Of a stretch of DNA of 64,000 nucleotides, positions 38,565-47,863 are shown in pieces; within the stretch, counting starts at the first letter, position 1, and each line of letters begins with the position of its first letter. Position numbers and translations under genes: made by a program. The stretch is from an uncultured Bacteroidales bacterium (lineage in GTDB: Bacteria > Bacteroidota > Bacteroidia > Bacteroidales > Bacteroidaceae), in contig CASFRV010000001.1 of assembly GCA_949297215.1 (NCBI GenBank), positions 620,001 through 684,000 on the forward strand. Direction: 5' to 3'. The notes under the pieces were generated by a model. That model was not told where the DNA came from. It made no database searches and saw only the letters and a program-made list of their open reading frames with translations.

Positions 38565-39953
38565 TCAGAACGAAACGTCGAGACCCACGGAAAGGTTTTC
38601 GTTAAACTGGAAGTAGGAACGGCCCTCCTGGCGGGCCGCGCTGTCGTCGAAGCGGGGATAGAGGAAGAGCTTCGTCTTGAGAAACTTGTTTATCCTCAGG
38701 TTAAACGTGTTTTCCCATTCCAGCTGGGCTTTGGAATAGTCGGTAAAATAGTAGATACGTCCCGTCCACTGGATGTTTTTCCAGATGTTCCACGTATAGG
38801 TGACGGTGATGTTCGAACCATATTCGAACTTCGTGTGGCGGCCCTCCTTCAAGCCAAAGGACGTGGCCAGATAGAGGCGGTCCACATATTTGAAGTTGAC
38901 GGAGAAAGGCGACACGGTGGCGTCGAGCGTGAGGTTCTTCACGTTGTTGAGCTTGTACGACATACCGAGCGAGAAGACCGACTCGAAGGGCGACATAAAG
39001 TCGGAGTAGACATGGGCGTCGTTGCTCTTGTATCCGCGGTAAAACTGCGTCCAGCTCTGCAACATGGCCGTATAGTTCCACCGCCCGATGGCTTGCAGCC
39101 CGAGCTTGTTGGTCATACGGATGAGGTCGTTGTTGGTCTTGTACTTGTGCAGGTCGTCGCCCTCGGAGGTGAGGAAACCCAGCTTCAATTCTAACGTATT
39201 CTCAAAGGAAACCTTGCTTTTGTTATTGTAGTTGGCCCTTATCACGGCCGAAGCGAGCATCGAGTTGTTGTTATCGCCGCCTTTATACCAGTTGTCCGAC
39301 ACGTAGGTCTGCATAAACTGCAACGAGAAATTCGTGGAAAACTTCCAGAAGTTGGGCTTGCGCACAACGATGCCCCAGCTGTCGTCTGTCAGGTCCGGGT
39401 CGGGCAGCGGCTGAACGTCGGGCGTGTCGTCGCCCAGGCGGATGTCGGCTTTCACGTCGGTGCTCAGGTCGTCGCGCAGGCCGGCCGTGTCTTTTTCGGC
39501 CGCTTCGTTGCGCACCACGAGCCACGGATATTCCGTGTAGGTGGCCATCAGGCAGCTGTCGATGCCTTGCCCCAGCGTTTCGACGCGGGCCGACAGCGGT
39601 TGGCGCCCATCGGGCGTTTTTCCGCTCCACGCCTCAGCCTTCCGGCCGATGGCCTTTCCCGGCCGGTAGCCGAGCGAACCGATCTGGCTGTGCACGCTGC
39701 CCTCGAACAAGGTGCCGGCCGAGAACAGACGGAAATAATAAGGGTTGCCCAAGGTGTCGGCCTTGTCGTAATGCCACGTGGAATAATGCCGGGAGAGCGA
39801 GTCGAGCGCAGCCGCATAGCGGACGTAGAGCGTGTCGGCCCGGCCGACGCGGTGCGACGGCGTGTGGCGTTCCTGCTGCGCCATGAGGGGGAGCGAGGCT
39901 GCCGACAGGAGCGAAAAGACACGGAGAAAATGCGTCAGACGTGGCATGAACAT
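38565..39953 (-). CDS. DUF3078 family outer-membrane protein
   Basis: A 462-residue protein with a Sec signal peptide (FMPRLTHFLRVFSLLSAA, cleavage after LMAQ). The second half consists of alternating amphipathic strands (KVSFENTLELKLGFL, FEYGSNITVTYTWNI) and the C-terminal residue is Phe (NLSVGLDVSF), as in outer-membrane beta-barrels. DKNWYKGGDNN-like sequence, here DNWYKGGDNNNSML, is what I recall of DUF3078. Function unknown. The upstream extension of the frame has no similarity, so the ATG at 39953 (or 39947) was chosen. A TATCTTCG element on the minus strand at 39966-39973 may be its -7 box. Confidence 0.85.
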   Translation of the reverse strand: MFMPRLTHFLRVFSLLSAASLPLMAQQERHTPSHRVGRADTLYVRYAAALDSLSRHYSTWHYDKADTLGNPYYFRLFSAGTLFEGSVHSQIGSLGYRPGKAIGRKAEAWSGKTPDGRQPLSARVETLGQGIDSCLMATYTEYPWLVVRNEAAEKDTAGLRDDLSTDVKADIRLGDDTPDVQPLPDPDLTDDSWGIVVRKPNFWKFSTNFSLQFMQTYVSDNWYKGGDNNNSMLASAVIRANYNNKSKVSFENTLELKLGFLTSEGDDLHKYKTNNDLIRMTNKLGLQAIGRWNYTAMLQSWTQFYRGYKSNDAHVYSDFMSPFESVFSLGMSYKLNNVKNLTLDATVSPFSVNFKYVDRLYLATSFGLKEGRHTKFEYGSNITVTYTWNIWKNIQWTGRIYYFTDYSKAQLEWENTFNLRINKFLKTKLFLYPRFDDSAARQEGRSYFQFNENLSVGLDVSF

Positions 39954-40161
39954 TTTTTTCTGCCGCGAAGATAGTGTAAACTGAGGGGAGAGCCAAGGAA
40001 AAGCGGCTTTTTTCCTGCCTGCAAAAACGGGGGCAAGCGTTTTTACCGGCACAAGGCTGCGGCCGCTGCTGCCTTTATACAAAGCGGGCCTCTGCCGGGT
40101 GAAGCATCCCCGCAAAGGCCCGTTATGACGTAGCTCGCTGGCAGCGAAGCGTGGCTGCTTC

Positions 40162-41328
40162 CTATTTTTGCTGCCCACGGACGAAAGCAAGGAAGCGGCG
40201 AAGTCCCTCTTCCACACACTGACGGGGACATGCCAGGTTCCAACGCAGGAAGCGGCTGCCCTCAGGGCCATACATCGTGCCCGCGTTGAGCCACAAGCGG
40301 GCTTCGTCGTAGAGCTGCTTCTCCAACTCGTCGGACGGGCGGCCCAGGGCGGAGCAGTCCATCCATGCCAGATAGGTTCCTTCGAGCGGAGCGATGGGGA
40401 AGGCCGGGAGATGCTCGGCGCAGAAGGTTTTCATCAACTCATAGTTGCCCCACAGATAGGCAAGCAACGCATCAAGCCATTCCTCGCTCTCGTTATAGGC
40501 GGCTATGGTGGCCACGACGCCAAACGGGTTGACGTCGCACACTTCGTTAACGTTGATGGCGCGGTCTATGCGTTGCCGCATATCAGCGTCGGGCGCCACG
40601 ATGTTGGCAATTTGCAGCCCGGCCATGTTGAACGCCTTGCTGGGAGAGACGAACGAAACGGCGGGAACCGACATTTCCTCCGCCACGACGGCATACGGCG
40701 TGTAGGCATGGCCGGCAAAGGTCAGTTCGCAGTGGATTTCGTCCGAAACGACCACCACGTCGTGGCGGCGACAGATTTCCCCGACGCGGCGCAGCTCGTC
40801 TTTCGTCCACACACGGCCGGCCGGGTTGTGCGGGTTGCACAGCAACATGACGCGTGCCGACGGATCGGCCGCCTTCTGTTCCAGGTCGTCAAAGTCCATG
40901 CGGTAGCGGCCCTCTTCGTAAATCAGCGGGCTGGCCAGCAGGCGGCATTCGTTGTTGCGAATGGAGGAAAAGAAGCAGTTGTAGACGGGCGTTTGCACGA
41001 TGACGCCGTCGCCCGGGCGGCAAAGAGCCTTGATGACAGCCGATATGGCGGGAACGACACCGCTCGTATAGATGATGGACTCGCGGCTGATGGTCCACCC
41101 GTGGCGGCGGGAAAACCAGCCGGTGACGGCATCATAATATTCGTCGGGAACGCGCGTGTAGCCGAAGATGCCATGGGCCACGCGCTTCTGCAACGCTTCG
41201 GTTATGGCAGGAGCCACACGAAAATCCATGTCGGCCACCCACATGGGCAACACGTCGGGCGCGGCACTGTCCCATTTATAGGAGCACGTACCGCGGCGGG
41301 AAACAAGTTCGTCGAAATTGTATTTCAT
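40162..41328 (-). CDS. PatB/MalY-type aminotransferase (cystathionine beta-lyase)
   Basis: A fold-type I PLP enzyme of 388 residues. Features are the MWVADMDFRVAPAITEAL start segment of the PatB/MalY class, TSGVVPAISAVIKAL, NPHNPAGRVWTKDEL, VSDEIHCEL and the PLP-lysine motif FVSPSKAFNMAG. Such enzymes cleave C-S bonds in cystathionine or cysteine conjugates and release a thiol, pyruvate and ammonia. The family member cannot be fixed further. ATG at 41328 (MKYNFDELVSRRG) is chosen over an in-frame upstream extension. Confidence 0.9.
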   Translation of the reverse strand: MKYNFDELVSRRGTCSYKWDSAAPDVLPMWVADMDFRVAPAITEALQKRVAHGIFGYTRVPDEYYDAVTGWFSRRHGWTISRESIIYTSGVVPAISAVIKALCRPGDGVIVQTPVYNCFFSSIRNNECRLLASPLIYEEGRYRMDFDDLEQKAADPSARVMLLCNPHNPAGRVWTKDELRRVGEICRRHDVVVVSDEIHCELTFAGHAYTPYAVVAEEMSVPAVSFVSPSKAFNMAGLQIANIVAPDADMRQRIDRAINVNEVCDVNPFGVVATIAAYNESEEWLDALLAYLWGNYELMKTFCAEHLPAFPIAPLEGTYLAWMDCSALGRPSDELEKQLYDEARLWLNAGTMYGPEGSRFLRWNLACPRQCVEEGLRRFLAFVRGQQK

Positions 41329-41421
41329 TTTTTCAAGCGTTATGTGTTTTGACAAGCTGAGCGGGCAGAAGCTCCCCGGGGCAACCCGCAGCGGACGGGC
41401 CGGCAGCACCGGCGGTGGGCT

Positions 41422-41958
41422 TCAGCAGGAGAGCACGCAGTCGACAGGAACGTCCGTACTTTCCACCGGAACCTGTGGAAGCAGCTGAAAATCGAAGCAA
41501 AGCCCTATCTTGTACACTGCGGAAAAGGCGGGATGGGAAAACAGACGGTCGTAGTAGCCTCGCCCGCGGCCCAAACGGTGTCCGGCCGCATCGAAAGCCA
41601 TGCCGGGCACGAGGGCCAGATCGATGGCTTCGTAGCCGGTGAAATCGTCGCCCGTAGGCTCCTCAATATGAAAGCTGCCCGTGCGCATCTGCCCCGGACC
41701 GACGTAGCGACGCAGACGTAAAACGTCGCCGCAGACGACGGGAAGCAGGATGACCTTGCGTCTGTACCAGCGCTCGATGAGGGCATGCGTGTCCACCTCG
41801 TCGGGCAGAGAGTGATAGGCCAGGACGGTACGGGCCGCGAGAAAGCGCTCGTCGCTTTCGAGACGGGCCATCAGGCTTTCCGACTGCGCGGCCAGCGTGG
41901 CGCGGTGCAGCTCTTTCTGATTTCTTATATAGCTGCGGAGCTTTCCTTTTTCGGACAT
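41422..41958 (-). CDS. 5-formyltetrahydrofolate cyclo-ligase
   Basis: A 178-residue enzyme that returns 5-formyl-THF to the folate pool. The start MSEKGKLRSYIRNQKELH, the conserved LVPGMAFDAAGHRLGRGRGYYDR and the final VPVDCVLSC fit the MTHFS family. The ATG at 41958 overlaps the S41 protease gene by 34 bases; a frame extension further upstream is ignored. It is the last gene of the nine-gene run from the PurF-like gene at 51547. Confidence 0.92.
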   Translation of the reverse strand: MSEKGKLRSYIRNQKELHRATLAAQSESLMARLESDERFLAARTVLAYHSLPDEVDTHALIERWYRRKVILLPVVCGDVLRLRRYVGPGQMRTGSFHIEEPTGDDFTGYEAIDLALVPGMAFDAAGHRLGRGRGYYDRLFSHPAFSAVYKIGLCFDFQLLPQVPVESTDVPVDCVLSC

Positions 41959-43688
41959 ACGGCTAAGAGCGGTCTGAACGGATTGATGGCGGGAACAGCT
42001 CCGGCGCAGGCAAAGCGGTAGCTCCACGCCGGGCGGGGAACGCAGGCCGTGGCCCCCGATGCTTTCTGCTCTTTCTTGGGAAAGGCGGCTCCGTCGTTGA
42101 TCAGGCGGACGGCTTTCAGCACTGCCGGGTCTTCGCGGTTGACATAAATGGCTGCGGCGCGTGCATCGAGCAGATCGTCGATGATATAGCCAAACAGATA
42201 CGACTCGAAAAGCGCGTGCGACTTGCGCAGCATCAGATTGCGCCGCCGCAACCCGTTTTTCTCGGCGAAACGGGCAAACTGCTCTACGATGCCCTGGCGT
42301 TGCAGGTGGTGGAGCAACGTGTCGACGTCCTTAAAGGCCGAAAGCTCTTTGCGGTTGCGGTCGATATAATCGAACGAGAACTGATAGAGCAGTCCGTCGA
42401 AATAGGCATCTTTAAAATAGCTGGTCATGCCGGTCGTGTCGCGCGGAATAAAAATGTCGGGGATGATGCCTCCGCCGCCATAAACCGTGCGCCCGATGCT
42501 GGTCTTATACCGCTGCCCGTTGGTCTTGATGCTGTCGCGCGAGAAAAATTCGCCATGCTCGGCCCGCAGCAGGAGATCCTGGGCATAGTCTTCCTCGTCG
42601 CCCATGGTATAGGGCTTTTGCAGGCAGCGGCCCGACGGCGTGTAGTAGCGCGCCTTGGTGAGGCGGAGCATGCTGCCGTCTCGAAACTCGATGGGCACCT
42701 GTACCAAGCCTTTTCCAAACGTCCGGCGGCCCACAATCATTCCCCGGTCGTTGTCTTGAATGGCCCCGGCAAAGATCTCGCTGGCCGAAGCCGACGCCTC
42801 GTCGACAAGGACAACCAACGGAAGCGACTGATAAACTCCACGGCCGTCGCTTCGATATTCTTCTCGTGGCGATTTGCGGCCTTCTGTGTAAACTATCAGG
42901 CGGTTTTTGGGCAAAAACTCGTTGGCCATCTTGACGGCAGGGTCCATGTAGCCACCCAAATTTCCCCGCAAATCGATGACAAGCCCGCGGAAATCTCCAT
43001 GATTGAGCCGGGCAAGCGCAGCAAGAAACTCGGAATAGGTGGTTTCGGCAAAGCTCTTCACCCTGATGTAGCCGATGCCCGGGTCGAGCATATAGACGGC
43101 GTCGATACTCCGCAAGGGCACTTCGCCCCGCACGACGGAAAACGTCAGCAACTTGTCGGTGCCCGGACGGCGGACACCAAGCTTCACAACGGAATTGGTG
43201 GCTCCTTTCAGGCGTTTGGTGGCTTCTTCGTTGGTGACGACATCTCCGACGAAGGGCTTGCCGTCGATAGATACGATGCGGTCGCCGGGACGCAACCCGG
43301 CGCTTTCTGACGGACCGCCCTCGACGGGACGGATGATGCGCACGGTATCTTTCATGATGGTAAACTCAATGCCGATGCCCGAAAAGCTGCCTTTCAGGTC
43401 CTGCATCGAAGCTTCCACCTCGTCGGCGCTTATATAAACAGAATGAGGGTCAAGCTCCGACATGATTTTGGGGAGAGCCTTTTCGACCAAGTCGGAAATG
43501 TTGACCGAATCGACATACTGATCGTCTATGATGTGCAGTAAATCGTTCAGTTTGTTGCCAGAGGCATTTATGATATTCAGCCGCTTCCCCGAGAAATAGT
43601 TGGCATAAAAATTGCCCAGCAGGATACCGGCCACAATTCCCAAGGCAACCAGCAAAGGAACAAATCTCGTAGAGTTTTGTTTGTTCAT
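41925..43688 (-). CDS. S41-family C-terminal processing peptidase
   Basis: The 587-residue protein has one N-terminal membrane anchor (FVPLLVALGIVAGILLG), an IIDDQYVDSVN helical region, a PDZ domain (GGPSESAGLRPGDRIVSIDG) and a tail-specific protease core. The catalytic serine is in VDEASASASEIFAGA near residue 310 and the lysine in GRRTFGKGLVQV. Such proteases sit in the periplasm attached to the inner membrane and trim or degrade envelope proteins. The last 35 residues are Cys/Pro/Arg-rich and look unlike the family, because they overlap the next gene. Downstream of dCMP deaminase by 33 bases. Confidence 0.93.
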   Translation of the reverse strand: MNKQNSTRFVPLLVALGIVAGILLGNFYANYFSGKRLNIINASGNKLNDLLHIIDDQYVDSVNISDLVEKALPKIMSELDPHSVYISADEVEASMQDLKGSFSGIGIEFTIMKDTVRIIRPVEGGPSESAGLRPGDRIVSIDGKPFVGDVVTNEEATKRLKGATNSVVKLGVRRPGTDKLLTFSVVRGEVPLRSIDAVYMLDPGIGYIRVKSFAETTYSEFLAALARLNHGDFRGLVIDLRGNLGGYMDPAVKMANEFLPKNRLIVYTEGRKSPREEYRSDGRGVYQSLPLVVLVDEASASASEIFAGAIQDNDRGMIVGRRTFGKGLVQVPIEFRDGSMLRLTKARYYTPSGRCLQKPYTMGDEEDYAQDLLLRAEHGEFFSRDSIKTNGQRYKTSIGRTVYGGGGIIPDIFIPRDTTGMTSYFKDAYFDGLLYQFSFDYIDRNRKELSAFKDVDTLLHHLQRQGIVEQFARFAEKNGLRRRNLMLRKSHALFESYLFGYIIDDLLDARAAAIYVNREDPAVLKAVRLINDGAAFPKKEQKASGATACVPRPAWSYRFACAGAVPAINPFRPLLAVCPKKESSAAI

Positions 43689-43721
43689 TTTCAGATATCG
43701 TGGATTATAATGTGGCGTATG

Positions 43722-44174
43722 TTATTCCAAAGCAAGATATTCGACCTCGATACCGGCACGTTGCAGCAAGTGGATGCCATCTTCCAGGCGATACGCTTCG
43801 CCGTAAATCACGCGCTTGATGCCGGCTTGGATGATCAGTTTCGCACACTCGATGCACGGAGCTGCCGTTACGTAGAGCGTAGCCCCGTCGGAGTTGTTGC
43901 CAGAACGGGCTATTTTTGTAATGGCGTTGGCCTCGGCGTGGAGCACGTAGGGCTTCGTCAGCCCGTCTTCGTCTTCGCATACGTTTTCGAAGCCTGCGGG
44001 CGTGCCGTTGTAGCCGTCGCTGATAATCATTTTATCCTTCACAATCAGCGCTCCGACCTGCCGGCGGCGGCAATACGAATTTTCGGCCCAGATTTTAGCC
44101 ATGCGAAGATAGCGTTTATCCAAGTCCAACTGCTTTTCCAATCTTTCCTTATCGGTCATATCCCCAATCCTCAT
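43722..44174 (-). CDS. Deoxycytidylate deaminase (ComEB-like)
   Basis: A 150-residue zinc enzyme that makes dUMP from dCMP for thymidylate synthesis. The histidine ligand and glutamate are in LHAEANAITK and the two cysteines in AAPCIECAKLI; NSYCRRRQVGALIV is the usual N-terminal strand. Start: ATG at 44174 overlaps the M3 peptidase stop (ATGA); a second ATG at 44159 (MTDKERLEK), preceded by GGGGAT, gives the length usual for the family and may be the true one. Confidence 0.92.
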   Translation of the reverse strand: MRIGDMTDKERLEKQLDLDKRYLRMAKIWAENSYCRRRQVGALIVKDKMIISDGYNGTPAGFENVCEDEDGLTKPYVLHAEANAITKIARSGNNSDGATLYVTAAPCIECAKLIIQAGIKRVIYGEAYRLEDGIHLLQRAGIEVEYLALE

Positions 44175-46252
44175 TTGTTTGCTTCGGACAGGAGCCGGGT
44201 GCTCTCCTCCAAGCCGTTCCTTACGAGCAAGGCGTGGATGTTCGGCTCACGGCCTCTGAATTTTACGTACAGCGTCATCGGGTCTTCCGTTCCGCCACGC
44301 GACAGGATGATGTGGCGAAAACGCATTGCCGTCTCCTGATCGAAGATGCCGTTCTCCTTAAACAAGGAATAGGCATCGGCATCCAGCACCTCGGCCCATT
44401 TATAGCTATAATAGCCCGCGGCATAACCGCCCGACATGATATGCCCGAACTGTACAGACATGCAAGCTTCGTCGGGAGCGGGGAGAAGTATTGCCGGCTT
44501 CCAAGCTCGCTGCTCGAACGTGCGGACATCTTCGGTAAGAGGGCTTTCTAACGTGTAATATGCCATATCAAGCAAGCCGAATGACACTTGCCGCATGCAG
44601 GCATAGGCCACATTGAAATTCCGGCTCCGAACGATACGGTTTATCCACTCGTCAGGTAAATTTTCTCCCGTCTGATAATGCCGTGCAAAAGTACAAAGAA
44701 AGTCTTTCTCTGTCGCATAGTTCTCCATAAACTGGGAGGGAAGTTCAACAAAATCCCAGTACACGTTCGTGCCACTCAACGAACGGAAACGAACCTTGGA
44801 AAACATGCCATGCAGGGCGTGGCCAAATTCGTGCAGGAAAGTTTCTACCTCTTCTAAATTAAGGAGAGACGGATGGTCGGGCAGGGGACGCGGAAAATTG
44901 GTGGCGATGGCAACATGCGGACGACTGTCTGCCCCCTCATCGTCCAGCCACTGCTCCTTGTAGTTCGTCATCCAAGCTCCTCCCTGCTTGCCCTCGCGCG
45001 CATAGAGGTCGGCATAAAACACCGCCAAAAAGCTGCCGTCGGCATCCAAAACTTCGTAAGCTACAACGTCGGGATGGTAAACAGGAATATCTTTTCGTTC
45101 TCTAAACGTTATGCCATAGAGTCGGTTGGCCAGGCCGAAGATGCCTTCCTTCACCCGGCTCAATTCAAAATAAGGCCGGAGCTTCTCTTCGTCCATGTCA
45201 TAGAGGCGCACTTTCAATTGGTGGGAATAATAGGAAAAGTCCCAAGGTTCCATCAGAAAATCCTCACCTTCCAACTCCCGCGCCAAAGCTGCCACCTTTT
45301 CAAGCTCACGTTCAGCCGGCTGCTTGTAGTTTTCAATCAGCTGATCCAGCAATGAATAAACACGGCTTGTCTGCCCGGCCATCCTGTGCTTCAACACAAG
45401 ATCTGCATAAGTTTTATAACCTAACAAATGAGCCCGCTCCATGCGAAGGTTTACGAGGCGGCGAACAATATCAAAGTTGTTATACTCATTGTCGTGCGTA
45501 CACAGCGTGTTGTAAGCCAAATACAAACGTTTACGAAGCTCACGCCGGTGAGAATACATCATGAAGGGGCGATAAAGCGGGGCTTGCAATGTAATAATCC
45601 ACCCCTCTTTGCCTTTATCTTTCGCCAACTGAGCCGCCTGAGCCACCAGCGAAGCGGGCAAACCGTCTAAATCTTTTTCATCTGTAAGCAACAGTTCATA
45701 GGCGTCCCGCTCCTTCAAATTGTTTTGGGAGAAACGTACGGTCAACTCCGACAGCTCGGCAGTGATTGCCTTAAAACGCTCTTTCTTTTCCGGCTCCAAA
45801 GTGGCACCTGAGCGTAAAAAAGCATCATAAGTCTCCTCCAACAATTTACGTTCCTCGTCCGCCGCATGATAACTCTCCATCACAGCTTTCACCCTCCTGA
45901 AAAGCTTTTCATTCAAGAGTATATCCGTTTCGTGTCCCGCTATAATGGGTGCTAAACGCTCGATAATCTCATCTAAGGGCTTGTTAGACGTCACTCCTTG
46001 GAGATTATACATCAATGTTGAGGCCTCATTTAACAGAGCTCCCGACTGCTCAAGGGCTACTATCGTGTTATTGAAAGTAGGGGGCTCGCTATTGTCCGTA
46101 ATGGCACGTATTTCTTCGTTTTCGCGCGCCATACCTTCATATATGGCCTCTTCGATGTATTCCGGTGTGATTTTATCGAAGGGAAAGGTGCCATGAGGCG
46201 TTTCTCTTTTGCATAAAAGAGGATTTGGTATATTATGACTGCTCTTTTCCAT
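44171..46252 (-). CDS. M3-family metallopeptidase (oligopeptidase A/Dcp type)
   Basis: A 693-residue peptidase with the zinc site ETFLHEFGHALHGMFSK near residue 475 and the start NPLLCKRETPHGTFPFDKI, typical of M3A oligopeptidases such as OpdA and Dcp. No signal peptide is seen, so it is probably cytosolic and removes short peptides, though Dcp relatives in Bacteroidota can be secreted. It lies between the nitrilase-like gene and dCMP deaminase; its stop overlaps the deaminase start. Confidence 0.94.
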   Translation of the reverse strand: MEKSSHNIPNPLLCKRETPHGTFPFDKITPEYIEEAIYEGMARENEEIRAITDNSEPPTFNNTIVALEQSGALLNEASTLMYNLQGVTSNKPLDEIIERLAPIIAGHETDILLNEKLFRRVKAVMESYHAADEERKLLEETYDAFLRSGATLEPEKKERFKAITAELSELTVRFSQNNLKERDAYELLLTDEKDLDGLPASLVAQAAQLAKDKGKEGWIITLQAPLYRPFMMYSHRRELRKRLYLAYNTLCTHDNEYNNFDIVRRLVNLRMERAHLLGYKTYADLVLKHRMAGQTSRVYSLLDQLIENYKQPAERELEKVAALARELEGEDFLMEPWDFSYYSHQLKVRLYDMDEEKLRPYFELSRVKEGIFGLANRLYGITFRERKDIPVYHPDVVAYEVLDADGSFLAVFYADLYAREGKQGGAWMTNYKEQWLDDEGADSRPHVAIATNFPRPLPDHPSLLNLEEVETFLHEFGHALHGMFSKVRFRSLSGTNVYWDFVELPSQFMENYATEKDFLCTFARHYQTGENLPDEWINRIVRSRNFNVAYACMRQVSFGLLDMAYYTLESPLTEDVRTFEQRAWKPAILLPAPDEACMSVQFGHIMSGGYAAGYYSYKWAEVLDADAYSLFKENGIFDQETAMRFRHIILSRGGTEDPMTLYVKFRGREPNIHALLVRNGLEESTRLLSEANK

Positions 46253-46272
46253 ATTCTTACGTTTCTATATGC

Positions 46273-47037
46273 TTATGCCAGATTAAAATTGTCCGCATCT
46301 TTTAAGACGGGAAAGCGCTTGCGGAAAGTATTTTGCTGCTCAATATCCAATTGCGCAACGATAACGCCGCTTTGCTCATTTATTTCATTGATTACCTGAC
46401 CGCGGGCGTCTATAAGCGCAGAGCCTCCCGTGTAATGACACGACTTGTCGTCGCCCACCCGGTTTACGGCTGCCACATAACACTGGTTTTCGATAGCACG
46501 CGCACGCGATAAAACGTTCCAGACGCCTTGACGAGGTGCGGGCCAGTTCGCCATGTTGATCAACAGGTCATAATCTGCTCTGTTTCTGGAAAATACGGGG
46601 AAACGCAGGTCATAACATATTTGCAACAGTATGCGGACGCCTTTGTATTCCGTTACAACGCGCTGTTCTCCTGCTACGTACACTCGGTTCTCTCCCCCGG
46701 GTGAAAAAAGGTGGCGTTTGTCATAAACGGTCTGCAACCCTGATGGTGTATAAAAGAAAGCCCTGTTCCTATAAGAGCCTTCCACGTCGGTTATGAGCGT
46801 GCCGCAAACGGCCACATTTCTTTCTACGGCTGTTTGCTTCATCCACATTTCAGCCTGCCGGGAGGCAGTAGCAAGCTCTGGCGTCGGATGTACGTCGAAC
46901 CCCGTCGCCCACATTTCGGGAAGGACAAAAAGATCGGCCTCAACACTGCCTATCAGACGTTCCACGCGGCGGATGTTCTCCTCGACGTCATTCCAAGCTA
47001 TATCATATTGAACAAGAGCTATTTTCATTGCTTCCAT
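46273..47037 (-). CDS. Nitrilase-superfamily amidase (omega-amidase/YafV type)
   Basis: The 254-residue protein has the nitrilase catalytic triad: Glu in VLPEMWATGF, Lys in YDKRHLFSPG and Cys in LLQICYDLRFP. The SPGGE and MANWPAPR segments are typical of omega-amidases of the YafV/Nit2 branch, which hydrolyse alpha-keto acid amides made when glutamine serves as amino donor. Cytosolic. ATG at 47037 (MEAMKIALVQYD) or at 47028 may be used; upstream frame extension enters the neighbouring gene. Confidence 0.88.
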   Translation of the reverse strand: MEAMKIALVQYDIAWNDVEENIRRVERLIGSVEADLFVLPEMWATGFDVHPTPELATASRQAEMWMKQTAVERNVAVCGTLITDVEGSYRNRAFFYTPSGLQTVYDKRHLFSPGGENRVYVAGEQRVVTEYKGVRILLQICYDLRFPVFSRNRADYDLLINMANWPAPRQGVWNVLSRARAIENQCYVAAVNRVGDDKSCHYTGGSALIDARGQVINEINEQSGVIVAQLDIEQQNTFRKRFPVLKDADNFNLA

Positions 47038-47041
47038 TCCA

Positions 47042-47863
47042 TTATATCGCCAACCTGAGATAAGTCCGGTCGTCGAAAGATTCATTCCCCCTCATCACTC
47101 CTTTGGTTGCCGGGTAGCAGTCAAAGCACAAAGGGTCATTCTTCAACGTTTCACGGAGGCAAGCCTCTGTTTCTGCCAATGTGTTATAAAGCACCGGGTA
47201 GCCATCGGTGGCCAACACGATTTCTGTAGCCTTTTCCGCACTGATCACCGGAACGGTCTGCGTGTCCACATGAAAGCCATCCAGCACCGTGTATCTGTAC
47301 GGATTGTCGCTTTCTGCATTCTGAAACGCACATTGGTCGCGCAGCGCGTCGAAAATCATTTCCCGTCCCATGTCCTTTGTTTGCAGTTCTTCTACCGAAT
47401 GTCCATGGTTGGTCAAATACCGCAACACGTCGCTGCGTATGCCCGCCAGCACGTCGTCCACCTTTTTCGGATTGGTGAACGTCCTGTCCTTCACACGGCA
47501 CTGGCAATCGCCGAACATCCATATTTCCCGCCGGCAATTACTCCATATTACAGCGCTGCAAGTCAGTCGGTTTTCCGGTTCTGACTTCACTTTTTCTTTA
47601 ATGCCGTTCGTTTCGTAAATTTCGGCAATAACCCGGGTGAGTCTTACTGCGGCTTCCTCCATGCCGGCCTCTTCGGGCAAGCCGATGATGGCGTCTTTGA
47701 CCGTTTCCATCGCCAGCCGCCCGGTTGTTTTGTCGCCCAAGCGCAGCGTACCTTTGGCGGTCGACCCGTCTATTACAGCGGCATAACTGTCCGTCACGAT
47801 CCAGCCGTCTTCGCACAGGCGCTGCCGGCTTTTGCCGATACAACAGACCTCGATCACCTCCAT
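47042..47863 (-). CDS. PP2C-like protein, function unknown
   Basis: A cytosolic 273-residue protein with elements of the PP2C phosphatase fold: DSYAAVIDGSTAKG near the N-terminus, MFGDCQCRV, ATDGYPVLYNT and a terminal ESFDDRTYLRL. In PP2C enzymes the DG, DG and DD pairs bind metal; here the equivalent acidic residues are partly present (IDGST, ATDGY, FDDRT). The level of sequence match is low, so phosphatase activity is an inference. It overlaps the YgiQ-like gene by ten bases and is followed at once by the amidase gene. Confidence 0.65.
   Translation of the reverse strand: MEVIEVCCIGKSRQRLCEDGWIVTDSYAAVIDGSTAKGTLRLGDKTTGRLAMETVKDAIIGLPEEAGMEEAAVRLTRVIAEIYETNGIKEKVKSEPENRLTCSAVIWSNCRREIWMFGDCQCRVKDRTFTNPKKVDDVLAGIRSDVLRYLTNHGHSVEELQTKDMGREMIFDALRDQCAFQNAESDNPYRYTVLDGFHVDTQTVPVISAEKATEIVLATDGYPVLYNTLAETEACLRETLKNDPLCFDCYPATKGVMRGNESFDDRTYLRLAI

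Noticed and set aside
40083-40124. GGGCCT/AGGCCC hairpin between the PatB-like gene and the DUF3078 gene
   Set aside because: Imperfect stem without a T-run; not convincing as a terminator.
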